From an uncultured Bacteroidales bacterium (GTDB lineage: Bacteria > Bacteroidota > Bacteroidia > Bacteroidales > Muribaculaceae), in NCBI GenBank assembly GCA_902776835.1, contig CACYRK010000003.1, forward strand, positions 115,939 to 179,938: a stretch of 64,000 nt of DNA. The letters are read 5' to 3'. Below the pieces are notes generated by a model that saw nothing but the letters and a program-made list of their open reading frames with translations, was not told the origin of the DNA and searched no databases. How positions within the stretch are numbered: the first letter of the stretch is position 1; every line of letters begins with the position of its first letter. Positions 8,931-16,131 of the stretch are shown in pieces. The position numbers and the translations under genes were made by a program.

Positions 8931-9899
8931 TTATCGGGGTGAGTGGATCAGGGAGAAAACTGCGCCGTAGTGTTTGAAGCCTTTTCTCGTTATGTAGGCG
9001 CGGTTATTGTGGAGTTCAAGCAAGTCGTTGTCGAGGCAAAAATCAATAGTTTCTTTTATGGTGTCGTAATAACAAAGTTCTTTGAGTCGGTCGACAGAGA
9101 AGGAACCATTATAGGCCGAAATGGCTATGTATTTCGAGGCCAACTCGTTACTTGGCAGGCGATAGGTGTATTCTTCGGGGTAGGATGTGTCATTCAGCAA
9201 GTGCTGAATCGGTTGGTTTTTCCCTTTGTTGTAGGAAACGCCTGCCGAGCACATGCTTTGGGCTGAAATGCCAAATCCCCTGTATGGCGCTCCGTTGATC
9301 ATTCTCTCGCGAATATAGGAGGACACCCCCTGGTCGTCGGCATCAACTGAAAAGGTGTTTTGGCCAAACCGGGCAACGTATCCCATGTTAATCAGCCCGT
9401 CATAATAGTGACTGTATTGGTCGTACAAAGTTTCTTTGGGATAAGTTTTCGCCGAAGGAATCATGTTGGTTCTCAACTCGTAAAGTGTCACTTGTTGAGG
9501 GTGGAGCAGTTTGATTAACTGTAAATCCTTTTCAATCGACGATTCATCCTGCCCGTGGATGCCATACATAAAATCCAAGTTTATTTTTTCGATGCCAATT
9601 TCCCGTGCTTTATCTATCCAGGCCTGCATTTGCCGTTCTTCGGCATTTTCGCGCCCGTGGCTTTTCATAATTGAATGACATGATGATTGAACTCCCAGCG
9701 ACGACTCGCAATACATCGGGTTGGAATAATTGCGCATGTATATCTCCAGCACCTTAAGATTCTTGTTGTAGGGGTAGTTCGAGCATTTGCAGTCTGCCCC
9801 ACGGTTCATCGATTTGGTGAAATACACATGTGGTATGGTGTCGATGTGGATGTCTTCCAAGTCGATGTAATGCTTATGGCAAAAATCATTTACCTTCAT
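8931..9899 (-). pseudogene. HemN/HemW-like radical SAM protein, N-terminus scrambled
   Basis: From about residue 70 the protein follows the HemN/HemW (coproporphyrinogen oxidase-like) radical SAM family: SLGVQSS, then EIGIEKINLDFMYGIHGQDE, then QVTLYELRTN, and a C-terminal winged-helix-like part. The usual N-terminus is missing. There is no iron-sulfur CxxxCxxC loop in the expected place and no GGGTP motif, only irregular cysteines (FCHKHY, DCKC). The ATG at 9899 overlaps the stop of another broken reading frame (ATGA). I read this as a remnant joined at its 5' end to foreign sequence, unlikely to be a working radical SAM enzyme. Confidence 0.6.
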
Positions 9900-10057
9900 G
9901 CAACTCGGGCAGCGCCTCCGCCATGATGGCCGCCAAGGTTGCTCCCAAAGACGAAAATCTCGTCGGGCTTTAATGAGCGAATCATTTCTGGGGTGTACTG
10001 CGGACGGGCTACGCCATTGTATAAACGCCCAGTTCCGGTATTATGCGTATCATTCAT
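9896..10057 (-). pseudogene. N-terminal fragment of an A1S_2505-like (FVFGSN) protein
   Basis: A 53-residue frame contains LKPDEIFVFGSNLGGHHGGG followed by AARVA and then a stop. This matches the start of a widespread family of small phage or accessory proteins with the motif iFVFGSN..G.HG.GAA. The family is normally longer, continuing well past this glycine-rich loop, so the gene is cut at the junction with the radical SAM remnant. Its stop TGA overlaps the ATG at 9899. The family name is from memory of the motif. Confidence 0.55.
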
Positions 10058-10192
10058 ATGGCAAACTGATTAATGATAATTATTCAACGTTGATTAGAGT
10101 CAACAAACTCGCTGCTTCTTTTATTGGAAAACAGTGTTATGTCTCCTGATTACAAAAGTACAATAAATATCATTACACGCAAAGAACAGTAC

Positions 10193-10235
10193 AAAAAAAA
10201 GAAATCGAGCAACCGATCGTTCGAATGCTCGATTT
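10193..10235 (-). terminator. Rho-independent terminator, minus strand
   Basis: Arms AAATCGAGC (10202-10210) and GCTCGATTT (10227-10235) form a perfect 9-bp stem. On the minus strand the stem is followed by an eight-T run (complement of 10193-10200). It lies 36 bp after the stop of the receptor remnant at 10271 and was probably that operon's terminator. Confidence 0.7.
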
Positions 10236-10270
10236 TGCACAAGTTATTACATCACTTGTCCTCCTGTGAA

Positions 10271-10607
10271 TTAATAACCCATGCGGGATGTGTCGACTTC
10301 TTTTCGCTTCTTCTCTTTGTAACTGCCAATGCGATAGATGACCTTGAGCGAGGCGTTGGGCTTATTAGTGTTCCAAATTCGCATGGTGTAGTCTTGGTTG
10401 GCAAGGGTGGAACGGACATTGGTATGACCATTGAAGATGTTGGCGCCTTGCGCCGTGAGGCTCCACTTCGCTCTTGTCGCTCAACTTCAGCCATGTGTCC
10501 TGGAGCACATCTTGGGCTTCCTCGTCGCTTTGCAGATATCGCAATGCGATGCAGTGCAGCTTGTCGCGCAAGCCCAGAAACGAGGATGTCATCAAGTCGA
10601 GTCCCAT
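10271..10607 (-). pseudogene. Fused remnant: ECF sigma factor start joined to receptor C-terminus
   Basis: Reading from the ATG at 10607, the first 45 residues are the region-2 start of an ECF sigma factor (LRDKLHCIALRYLQSDEEAQ, then DVLQDTWLKLSDK). Near 10470 the homology switches frame to the last 65 residues of a TonB-type receptor (KWSLTAQGANIFNGHTNV ... LKVIYRIGSYKEKKRKE), ending at the stop 10271-10273. The last 65 bp (10278-10342) are identical to the end of the receptor gene at 13524. An internal deletion has removed the rest of a sigma/anti-sigma/receptor operon. The sigma part differs from the intact one at 19361, so this is not a simple partial duplicate of that operon. Confidence 0.75.
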
Positions 10608-10716
10608 GTCCGTTTATTACTAATACGATTGAAACGCCAAAACGTAACAGCAAAAATACGTATAATTTCAAAAACATAGTGTTTCTTGTGCTTTGTCATA
10701 GAAACAATGGTATTTC

Positions 10717-10754
10717 ACATTAAAAATCTGCCAAGATTGGCAGATTTTTAATGT
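10717..10754. promoter_or_regulatory. 38-bp near-perfect palindrome, upstream operator of the ATPase gene
   Basis: Arms of 18 bp flank a central GA. The core is TGCCAAGATTGGCA at 10729-10742, which recurs at 10804-10817. It lies just upstream of the promoter of the AAA ATPase gene and could bind a dimeric regulator or form a strong hairpin. Confidence 0.65.
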
Positions 10755-10758
10755 CATC

Positions 10759-10790
10759 CTTGCGCAATTGAATAAAACTCGTTACTTTTG
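10759..10790 (+). promoter_or_regulatory. Promoter of the AAA_14 ATPase gene
   Basis: CTTG at 10759-10762, then 20 bp, then TACTTTTG at 10783-10790, matches the Bacteroidetes consensus TTTG-N19-21-TAnnTTTG closely. Transcription would start near 10797, between the two palindromes. Confidence 0.7.
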
Positions 10791-10803
10791 CATCGTAAAA
10801 AAA

Positions 10804-10817
10804 TGCCAAGATTGGCA
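10804..10817. promoter_or_regulatory. Second TGCCAAGATTGGCA palindrome (downstream operator)
   Basis: This is identical to the 14-bp core of the upstream palindrome. It sits immediately after the predicted transcription start and 17 bp before the ATG, a position fit for repression. Confidence 0.65.
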
Positions 10818-10834
10818 AAAAATTAATATAAGCA

Positions 10835-12088
10835 ATGGAAATAAAAAGAGATAGATATCTCCAGCAACTGATAGAAAGCCGTCAAAATGGCTTTATCAAG
10901 GTGATAACTGGAATACGCAGATGCGGCAAGTCGTACCTATTGAATGTCTTGTTCTATCACTACTTGTTAGAGAATGGCGTGGCAGATGACCACATCATCC
11001 GTGTTGATCTTGAAGACCGCATGAACAAGGAGTTGAGAGATCCAGATGTAATGCTACATTATGTTCATGATAGAATCAAAGACAATGAACTTTACTACAT
11101 CATTATTGATGAGGTGCAGTTGATGGATGAGTTTGTCGATGTATTGAATAGTTTCCAGCATATTGACAATGCAGACACTTACGTGACAGGAAGTAATTCA
11201 CATTTCCTATCATCCGACATTCCAACAGAGTTTCGTGGCCGAGGAGAAACAATTAATGTTTACCCACTATCATTCTCAGAGTTCTTTTCTGCCAAAGGCG
11301 GGGACAAGCAAGATGCATGGCGCGAATATTATACCTATGGTGGTTTGCCTCTTATCCAGTCTTTTGACACCGAACAAAAGAAGATAAACTATCTGAAGGA
11401 CTTGTTCGAGACTGTTTATCTGGCAGATATTATTGAACGACATAATATCAAGAATGAGAATGAAATGCGTGAGTTGGTGCTTATTTTGGCATCATCTATT
11501 GGGTCTCCATGTAATCCCACAAAATTGTCAAACACATTTAAGAGTGTGAAAAATGTGAAGATTGGCAGTCAGACCATATCCAATTATCTAACATATTTGA
11601 CAGAATCATTCTTAGTAGATAAGGCAATACGCTACGACATTAAAGGAAAGAAGTATATCAATACACTTTCTAAGTATTATTTCACTGACATTGGCTTGAG
11701 GAATGCCATTCTTGATATGCGCCAACAAGAAGAAACGCATATCATGGAGAACATCATTTACAATGAACTGCTAAGTCGTGGTTGCATCGTAGATGTGGGA
11801 ATGGTCGAAATAAAAAAGCAGGACAAAGATGGTAAGTGGATTCGTATTCAGCTTGAAGTGGATTTCATTGCCAATCTTGGAAGCAAGAAGTATTATATAC
11901 AGTCTGCATTATCCATTCCCGATAGGGAAAAGGAAATACAAGAATCTCGTTCGCTGATAAACATCAATGATTCTTTCAAAAAAATCATCGTCGTAAAAGA
12001 CCACATCATGCCTCGCCGAAACGAAGAGGGAATACTTACGATAGGACTTTACGATTTCCTTCTCAAAGAGGACAGCTTGGATTTGTGA
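10835..12088 (+). CDS. AAA_14 / DUF4143 family ATPase
   Basis: This 417-residue protein has a Walker A motif GIRRCGKS near residue 27 and a Walker B segment YYIIIDEVQLMDE near residue 90. A sensor-like TGSNSHFL and the GRGETINVYPLSFSEF stretch are typical of the AAA_14 ATPase domain. The C-terminal half (about 200-417) is a DUF4143-type domain (SNYLTYLTESFLVDKAIRYD). This family is abundant in Bacteroidales, often in many copies per genome, and its cellular role is not established. The gene is AT-rich compared with the flanks. It starts 18 bp after a palindromic operator and is the first gene of an isolated module between two 65-bp direct repeats. Confidence 0.85.
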   Translation: MEIKRDRYLQQLIESRQNGFIKVITGIRRCGKSYLLNVLFYHYLLENGVADDHIIRVDLEDRMNKELRDPDVMLHYVHDRIKDNELYYIIIDEVQLMDEFVDVLNSFQHIDNADTYVTGSNSHFLSSDIPTEFRGRGETINVYPLSFSEFFSAKGGDKQDAWREYYTYGGLPLIQSFDTEQKKINYLKDLFETVYLADIIERHNIKNENEMRELVLILASSIGSPCNPTKLSNTFKSVKNVKIGSQTISNYLTYLTESFLVDKAIRYDIKGKKYINTLSKYYFTDIGLRNAILDMRQQEETHIMENIIYNELLSRGCIVDVGMVEIKKQDKDGKWIRIQLEVDFIANLGSKKYYIQSALSIPDREKEIQESRSLININDSFKKIIVVKDHIMPRRNEEGILTIGLYDFLLKEDSLDL

Positions 12089-12114
12089 AACTGGAAAGAA
12101 TGTCAGGTAATATG

Positions 12115-12235
12115 AGTTAATTTCCAAACAGATAAGAACGCATTATCATCGAAGCAGGCTCAGTTGTTAATATCTAACGATGGCAGAGCTGAAGATATGG
12201 AGATTATTAAAATAGTTATCAATGAATACAGATAA
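12115..12235 (+). pseudogene. C-terminal fragment of an unidentified gene
   Basis: An open frame after a TGA at 12112 encodes ALSSKQAQLLISNDGRAED and ends ...IKIVINEYR at 12233-12235. It has no plausible start. Its stop is 2 bp before the ATG of the next gene, as in a coupled operon. It is probably the end of a gene whose 5' part was lost, and its identity is unknown. Confidence 0.3.
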
Positions 12236-12237
12236 TC

Positions 12238-12945
12238 ATGGATATTTTTCGGCAAAGGTTGTTAAAGCAACAAATTGACTATCTTGAAAACCAAATTGCT
12301 GAAAAATGCGGTATGAAGCTATACAAATCCTCCAATGGCTTTACTCAAGAAGAGATTTATGAGTATGCAGGTGCAAAGGATTGTGTTGCAACTTTGACAT
12401 TGAGTCAAGAATCTGCAGAAGTGTATGGAGAATTGTTGACAGTTGCATTTGTGTATTATCAAAAAGAGAGAATTGCTATTGAAAAAGACAAAACAGCCCT
12501 TAATGATATAAGCAATGTAAAAGCAAAAGAACTTTTGGGAGAGCTCGACAGCAGCCTACATGCTCAATTACTGAAAGATGGTGTCCCGACAAAGGATATA
12601 GTTGAAATGATAGTTGGACCCGACACTGAGGATCAAAACACTTATGCGAGCTCTCATTTGCGTAAGCCCAAGGTTTTGGAGATTCCTATCGAAAGTAAAG
12701 GTAATGGTGATGATATTCGTTTTATGTATGGAGCTTTGTGTCACTTCATTTCTGATGGAATAGAATTGACTCCAGAAGAACACAATGAATATCTTGCCTA
12801 TAAGATTGTTTTGGAACCTGAGAAACTAACTGAAAATGAAAAAGCAGAAATCTTTGATGAGAACGGTGCAATTGTTAATCAAGAAGTAGCATATTTCTGG
12901 TTGATGTGGAAGAAAAATGCAGGCAAGCTGACAGAAAAAAAATGA
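12238..12945 (+). CDS. Acidic protein of unknown function (AT-rich module)
   Basis: This 235-residue protein is rich in glutamate and lysine, with no signal peptide and no membrane segment. The first 110 residues are largely helical, with a possible coiled-coil part (EKDKTALNDISNVKAKELLG). A short positively charged start (MDIFRQRLLKQQIDYLENQI) precedes it. I do not recognise a family. The gene is 10 bp from the following gene and both are AT-rich, so they are probably a two-gene unit, perhaps a toxin/immunity or antitoxin pair. That pairing is a guess from spacing and size alone. Confidence 0.55.
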   Translation: MDIFRQRLLKQQIDYLENQIAEKCGMKLYKSSNGFTQEEIYEYAGAKDCVATLTLSQESAEVYGELLTVAFVYYQKERIAIEKDKTALNDISNVKAKELLGELDSSLHAQLLKDGVPTKDIVEMIVGPDTEDQNTYASSHLRKPKVLEIPIESKGNGDDIRFMYGALCHFISDGIELTPEEHNEYLAYKIVLEPEKLTENEKAEIFDENGAIVNQEVAYFWLMWKKNAGKLTEKK

Positions 12946-12955
12946 AAAGGATCTG

Positions 12956-13432
12956 ATGCAGTTATCTAATAATAGAATAGCAAATCGTTTCGAATTGACT
13001 GATAAAGAACTGAATAGTATGGGGTTGAGTTTTGATAAGTTAATAAAGAATTATCCTGAGAAAGCTATCCTATTGTTCTCAAGGATTATTGACTTTCATG
13101 AACATCGCTATAATATCGCAGGTAAGCATCTACTGTATATGAGTTTTGAATCATTCCTACACATATACTTACGACATGTAAAAGAACTTACTGTTGAGAA
13201 TCAGTTTGGTGAAAGAAGTAAGTTTCAATTAGCCGAAAAGGATTTAAATGCAACCATGAGTATTGTTCTTGGTGCTTTGAATGATGAGTATCAGAAATAT
13301 AAAGATGAACACCCAAATAACAGGTTCTTCCGTAAAGGCAGTAAGGCATACTACTATAATGGAGACTATTATGACGTCGACATATTACCAGATGGTCAGA
13401 TTGGCAGCTTCTATAAGCGTATTGATAAATAA
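12956..13432 (+). CDS. Small protein of unknown function, partner of the 12238 gene
   Basis: This is a 158-residue cytoplasmic protein. The middle holds a histidine- and aromatic-rich stretch, FHEHRYNIAGKHLLYMSFES followed by FLHIYLRHVKEL. The end is aromatic and beta-rich (KAYYYNGDYYDVDILPDGQI). The conserved-looking HEHR and RH groups could be catalytic, as in small toxin nucleases, but I cannot name a family. It follows the 12238 gene after 10 bp and is the last gene before the receptor operon on the other strand, facing it tail to tail. Confidence 0.55.
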   Translation: MQLSNNRIANRFELTDKELNSMGLSFDKLIKNYPEKAILLFSRIIDFHEHRYNIAGKHLLYMSFESFLHIYLRHVKELTVENQFGERSKFQLAEKDLNATMSIVLGALNDEYQKYKDEHPNNRFFRKGSKAYYYNGDYYDVDILPDGQIGSFYKRIDK

Positions 13433-13523
13433 AAATAAACCGGGGACGGAAGTTGCGCCCTCGGCTGAATGGGATGAAGTTGTTTACTGTGTTGTCTTTT
13501 GTGCTTTTTCGATGTCATTTTTA

Positions 13524-16040
13524 CTAATACCCCATGCGGGATGTGTCGACTTCTTTTCGCTTCTTCTCTTTGTAACTGCCAATGCGATAGATGACGGAGA
13601 GCGATGCACTGGCATAATTCATCCAAAGTCGTAAATCGTAATCTTGGTTTCCCTGTTTTGAACGTGTGGTGATGTGATTGTTGAAGATATTGTTTCCAGC
13701 AGCAATCACACTCCACTTCCCATTCTTTGAAGTCCATCGCAGTGAGGCATTCAGTCTGAACAATGGGTTGATGTCATACACGCCTTGAATAGCCCGCGAC
13801 TGGAAGAATGGGTTGAGGATGAGTTGTATGTTATGTCGTTGAGAAAGTTTGACCACAGCCGTACCACGCATGATGATAGAGACTTGTTTGCGGTTGAATG
13901 GTAAATCAAAGAAGTTGCCGCTCTTGTCATGACGATAAAGACCTGTCGCACTCACATGTCCGTTAAGCCAGCTACCCACCGCGAACTGTGCCGAAGCCGA
14001 CAGTCCATAGCAATTGGAGTAATCGAAGTTTGTTTCTTTCATAATGACTGCCATGCGGTCAATGGGTTGATAAGGCAGTTGGACAAAATAGTCCGGTTCC
14101 AGCATTGCAAAAGCAGTAAACGTGTATTTGCGGTTGAGCTGCCACATGAGATTTAAGTCGTAATGTGACATGGGTTTCAGGTCGGGATTGCCCCAAATCT
14201 CACTGTATACCGACGAATAGTAAATGCTGCTCATGGTGCTCCAATAGGAAGGGTATATGGCGTTGCTGCTGAAAGAGAGGTTGAGCATATTTTTGTCGTT
14301 GACATTCCACATGGCATTGAATTGTGGATAGATGCGCCACTCATTCCACTTTGTCGCGTGATATTGCTCCGCCGTTAATGAGGCTTCAAGGTTCAGAGCT
14401 TCACCAACTTGCTTACTGAAACCGGAGTAGACGTTGAGGATGCGTTCATCATAATCAACGTGTGAAGTAGCATCGGCAATTGGCTGGCGGTTCTCGTCGA
14501 GCGTTGTTTGATAGCTGTTATTGTTAGTGAACTGTGCCTTGCTTCCATAGAATATTTCCCAGCCGTTTCTTAACGTATGAGTTTGGTCGGCATAAATTAG
14601 CCATTTGCTCACTTTCTGCCGGCTGTCAACCGAGAGGTTCCGGTTGCTGTCATACATATATCCTTCGAGATTCTGAGTGCGTGGGTTCTGATAGTTTGTA
14701 TAAGATGCACCTAGCTGCAACCCAAATGGAAGGCTATAGTTGGCATCCACATTGTGCATATAGTCGTGCTCTGTAGAGTGCTGGGTGGAGTTGGCGGTGC
14801 CAATAGTGGTGTTTGTTGACTTGGTACCGTTCCATTCCCCGGTATAGGTTATTCCCAAGTTATGATTTTCGGCAAATGCGTAGTCCATGCCAATGTGATA
14901 TTGGTGATTGACACCGTCACTGCGTTGGGTGGTCTTGTCGCTATAAGGTATTCGCTGGTCACCGAGCGGATGATTGGCTTCATGCTCCGCTTGACCATAG
15001 CCTGTGCCGCCGGTAAGGTCGTATGACGCGTCAATACTCAGCTTGTCATGGTTATAGATAAAACTGGCACCCGCACTGCCACTTGTGTGTTTGTGCTGCT
15101 TTATGCCCGCATTCAACTGACCCGAGAACTGATTGGTGCCAGTAAAGTCCTTGGTTACGATATTAATCGCCATTCCCCGAATATGATATTTTGGCGGTGC
15201 CGAAGGCATCAACTCGGCTTTTGCCAGCATATCTGCTGGCATTTGTTTCAACCGCTCTGCCACTTGTTCGGCAGTGAGTGTGGTAGGTTTGCCGTTGATG
15301 ATAAGGGTCACCGGATGACCGGAGAACGAGATTTTCCCGTTTAACTCCGCAACGCCTGGGATGCTGCGAGTAATTGCGTCGTAGGCGTTGTCGGCAGGTA
15401 TGACTTGCAGCAACATAGGCATGTTATAGATGATGTGGCCGTTCTCAGCGCTTGTAAATATGCGTTCGCCTTTTACGGTCAGTTCGCTGAGTTGGGTGGC
15501 TTCGATTTCCAGTTGAATGGTGCCCACGTTTTCGCGTGAACAAAGTTTGTACACGGGCTTATAGCCGATGTAACTGAAGCGGGCGATGACTCGCGGTTTG
15601 TCGAGCGGAATGACAAACACGCCGCTGGCGTTGGTCACGCCTCCGGTTATGTAGGCCGAATCCGACGGGTTGAGCAACCGCACGTCGGCAAACTCCAGCG
15701 GCTGGCCTTTCTCGTCGACCACGCGGCCTGTGAGATGTCGGTCGGTCTTGTGGGTACATTCCACGTAGATTTCATCGCCACTTTGCGTCATGCGGATGGG
15801 ATAGAAGCCGATGAGTTGCTTGATGGCTTCGGGCACCGACTTGTTGCGAACCGAGGTGGTCACCTTGAAGTCCTCAAGTTCATTGTAGATGAACACAATC
15901 TTGTGTTTGCTCGTGTGCTGCTGCACATACTTCAGCGCGTCGCTCATCGACATGTTGTTGAAACTATGGGTAATGCGCTGAGCGGTTGCTGTGTCCGCAA
16001 CAGCAAATAACAACAGTATGATGATTATAAGTCGTTTCAT
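13524..16040 (-). CDS. TonB-dependent-receptor-like outer membrane beta-barrel protein 2
   Basis: This 838-residue protein has a signal peptide (IIIILLLFAVADTATAQ) and then an STN domain (residues about 25-95). A carboxypeptidase-regulatory-like beta domain (LTGRVVDEKGQPLEFADVRL) follows, and then a plug (LIINGKPTTLTAEQVAERLK, SAPPKYHIRGMAINIVTK). The last ~550 residues are a beta-barrel of the outer-membrane beta-barrel family 3 type. An STN domain usually contacts a FecR-type anti-sigma factor, in keeping with the upstream sigma/FecR pair. About 215 bp of its STN region (15759-15981) are almost identical to the receptor at 16132, while the barrels differ. The substrate is unknown. The last 65 bp recur at 10278. 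Confidence 0.85.
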   Translation of the reverse strand: MKRLIIIILLLFAVADTATAQRITHSFNNMSMSDALKYVQQHTSKHKIVFIYNELEDFKVTTSVRNKSVPEAIKQLIGFYPIRMTQSGDEIYVECTHKTDRHLTGRVVDEKGQPLEFADVRLLNPSDSAYITGGVTNASGVFVIPLDKPRVIARFSYIGYKPVYKLCSRENVGTIQLEIEATQLSELTVKGERIFTSAENGHIIYNMPMLLQVIPADNAYDAITRSIPGVAELNGKISFSGHPVTLIINGKPTTLTAEQVAERLKQMPADMLAKAELMPSAPPKYHIRGMAINIVTKDFTGTNQFSGQLNAGIKQHKHTSGSAGASFIYNHDKLSIDASYDLTGGTGYGQAEHEANHPLGDQRIPYSDKTTQRSDGVNHQYHIGMDYAFAENHNLGITYTGEWNGTKSTNTTIGTANSTQHSTEHDYMHNVDANYSLPFGLQLGASYTNYQNPRTQNLEGYMYDSNRNLSVDSRQKVSKWLIYADQTHTLRNGWEIFYGSKAQFTNNNSYQTTLDENRQPIADATSHVDYDERILNVYSGFSKQVGEALNLEASLTAEQYHATKWNEWRIYPQFNAMWNVNDKNMLNLSFSSNAIYPSYWSTMSSIYYSSVYSEIWGNPDLKPMSHYDLNLMWQLNRKYTFTAFAMLEPDYFVQLPYQPIDRMAVIMKETNFDYSNCYGLSASAQFAVGSWLNGHVSATGLYRHDKSGNFFDLPFNRKQVSIIMRGTAVVKLSQRHNIQLILNPFFQSRAIQGVYDINPLFRLNASLRWTSKNGKWSVIAAGNNIFNNHITTRSKQGNQDYDLRLWMNYASASLSVIYRIGSYKEKKRKEVDTSRMGY
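13531..13595. repeat. 65-bp direct repeat flanking the ATPase module (second copy)
   Basis: Positions 13531-13595 are identical to 10278-10342. Both encode the end of a TonB-type receptor on the minus strand (IYRIGSYKEKKRKEVDTSRM). The two copies are 3,253 bp apart and in the same orientation, with the ATPase module between them, so recombination between them would delete it. Confidence 0.8.
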
Positions 16041-16131
16041 TGATTATAGTCTTTTTCTTGGTAAAGGCAGGCAGCATCAGTGTCAAGTCTATCAACTGCC
16101 AGCCGAAAGAAACTATTTTTGTTTTCTTAAA

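Noticed and set aside
10124..10723. 199-residue open frame on plus across the remnant region
   Set aside because: It runs antisense to recognisable sigma-factor and receptor fragments and shows no features of its own.
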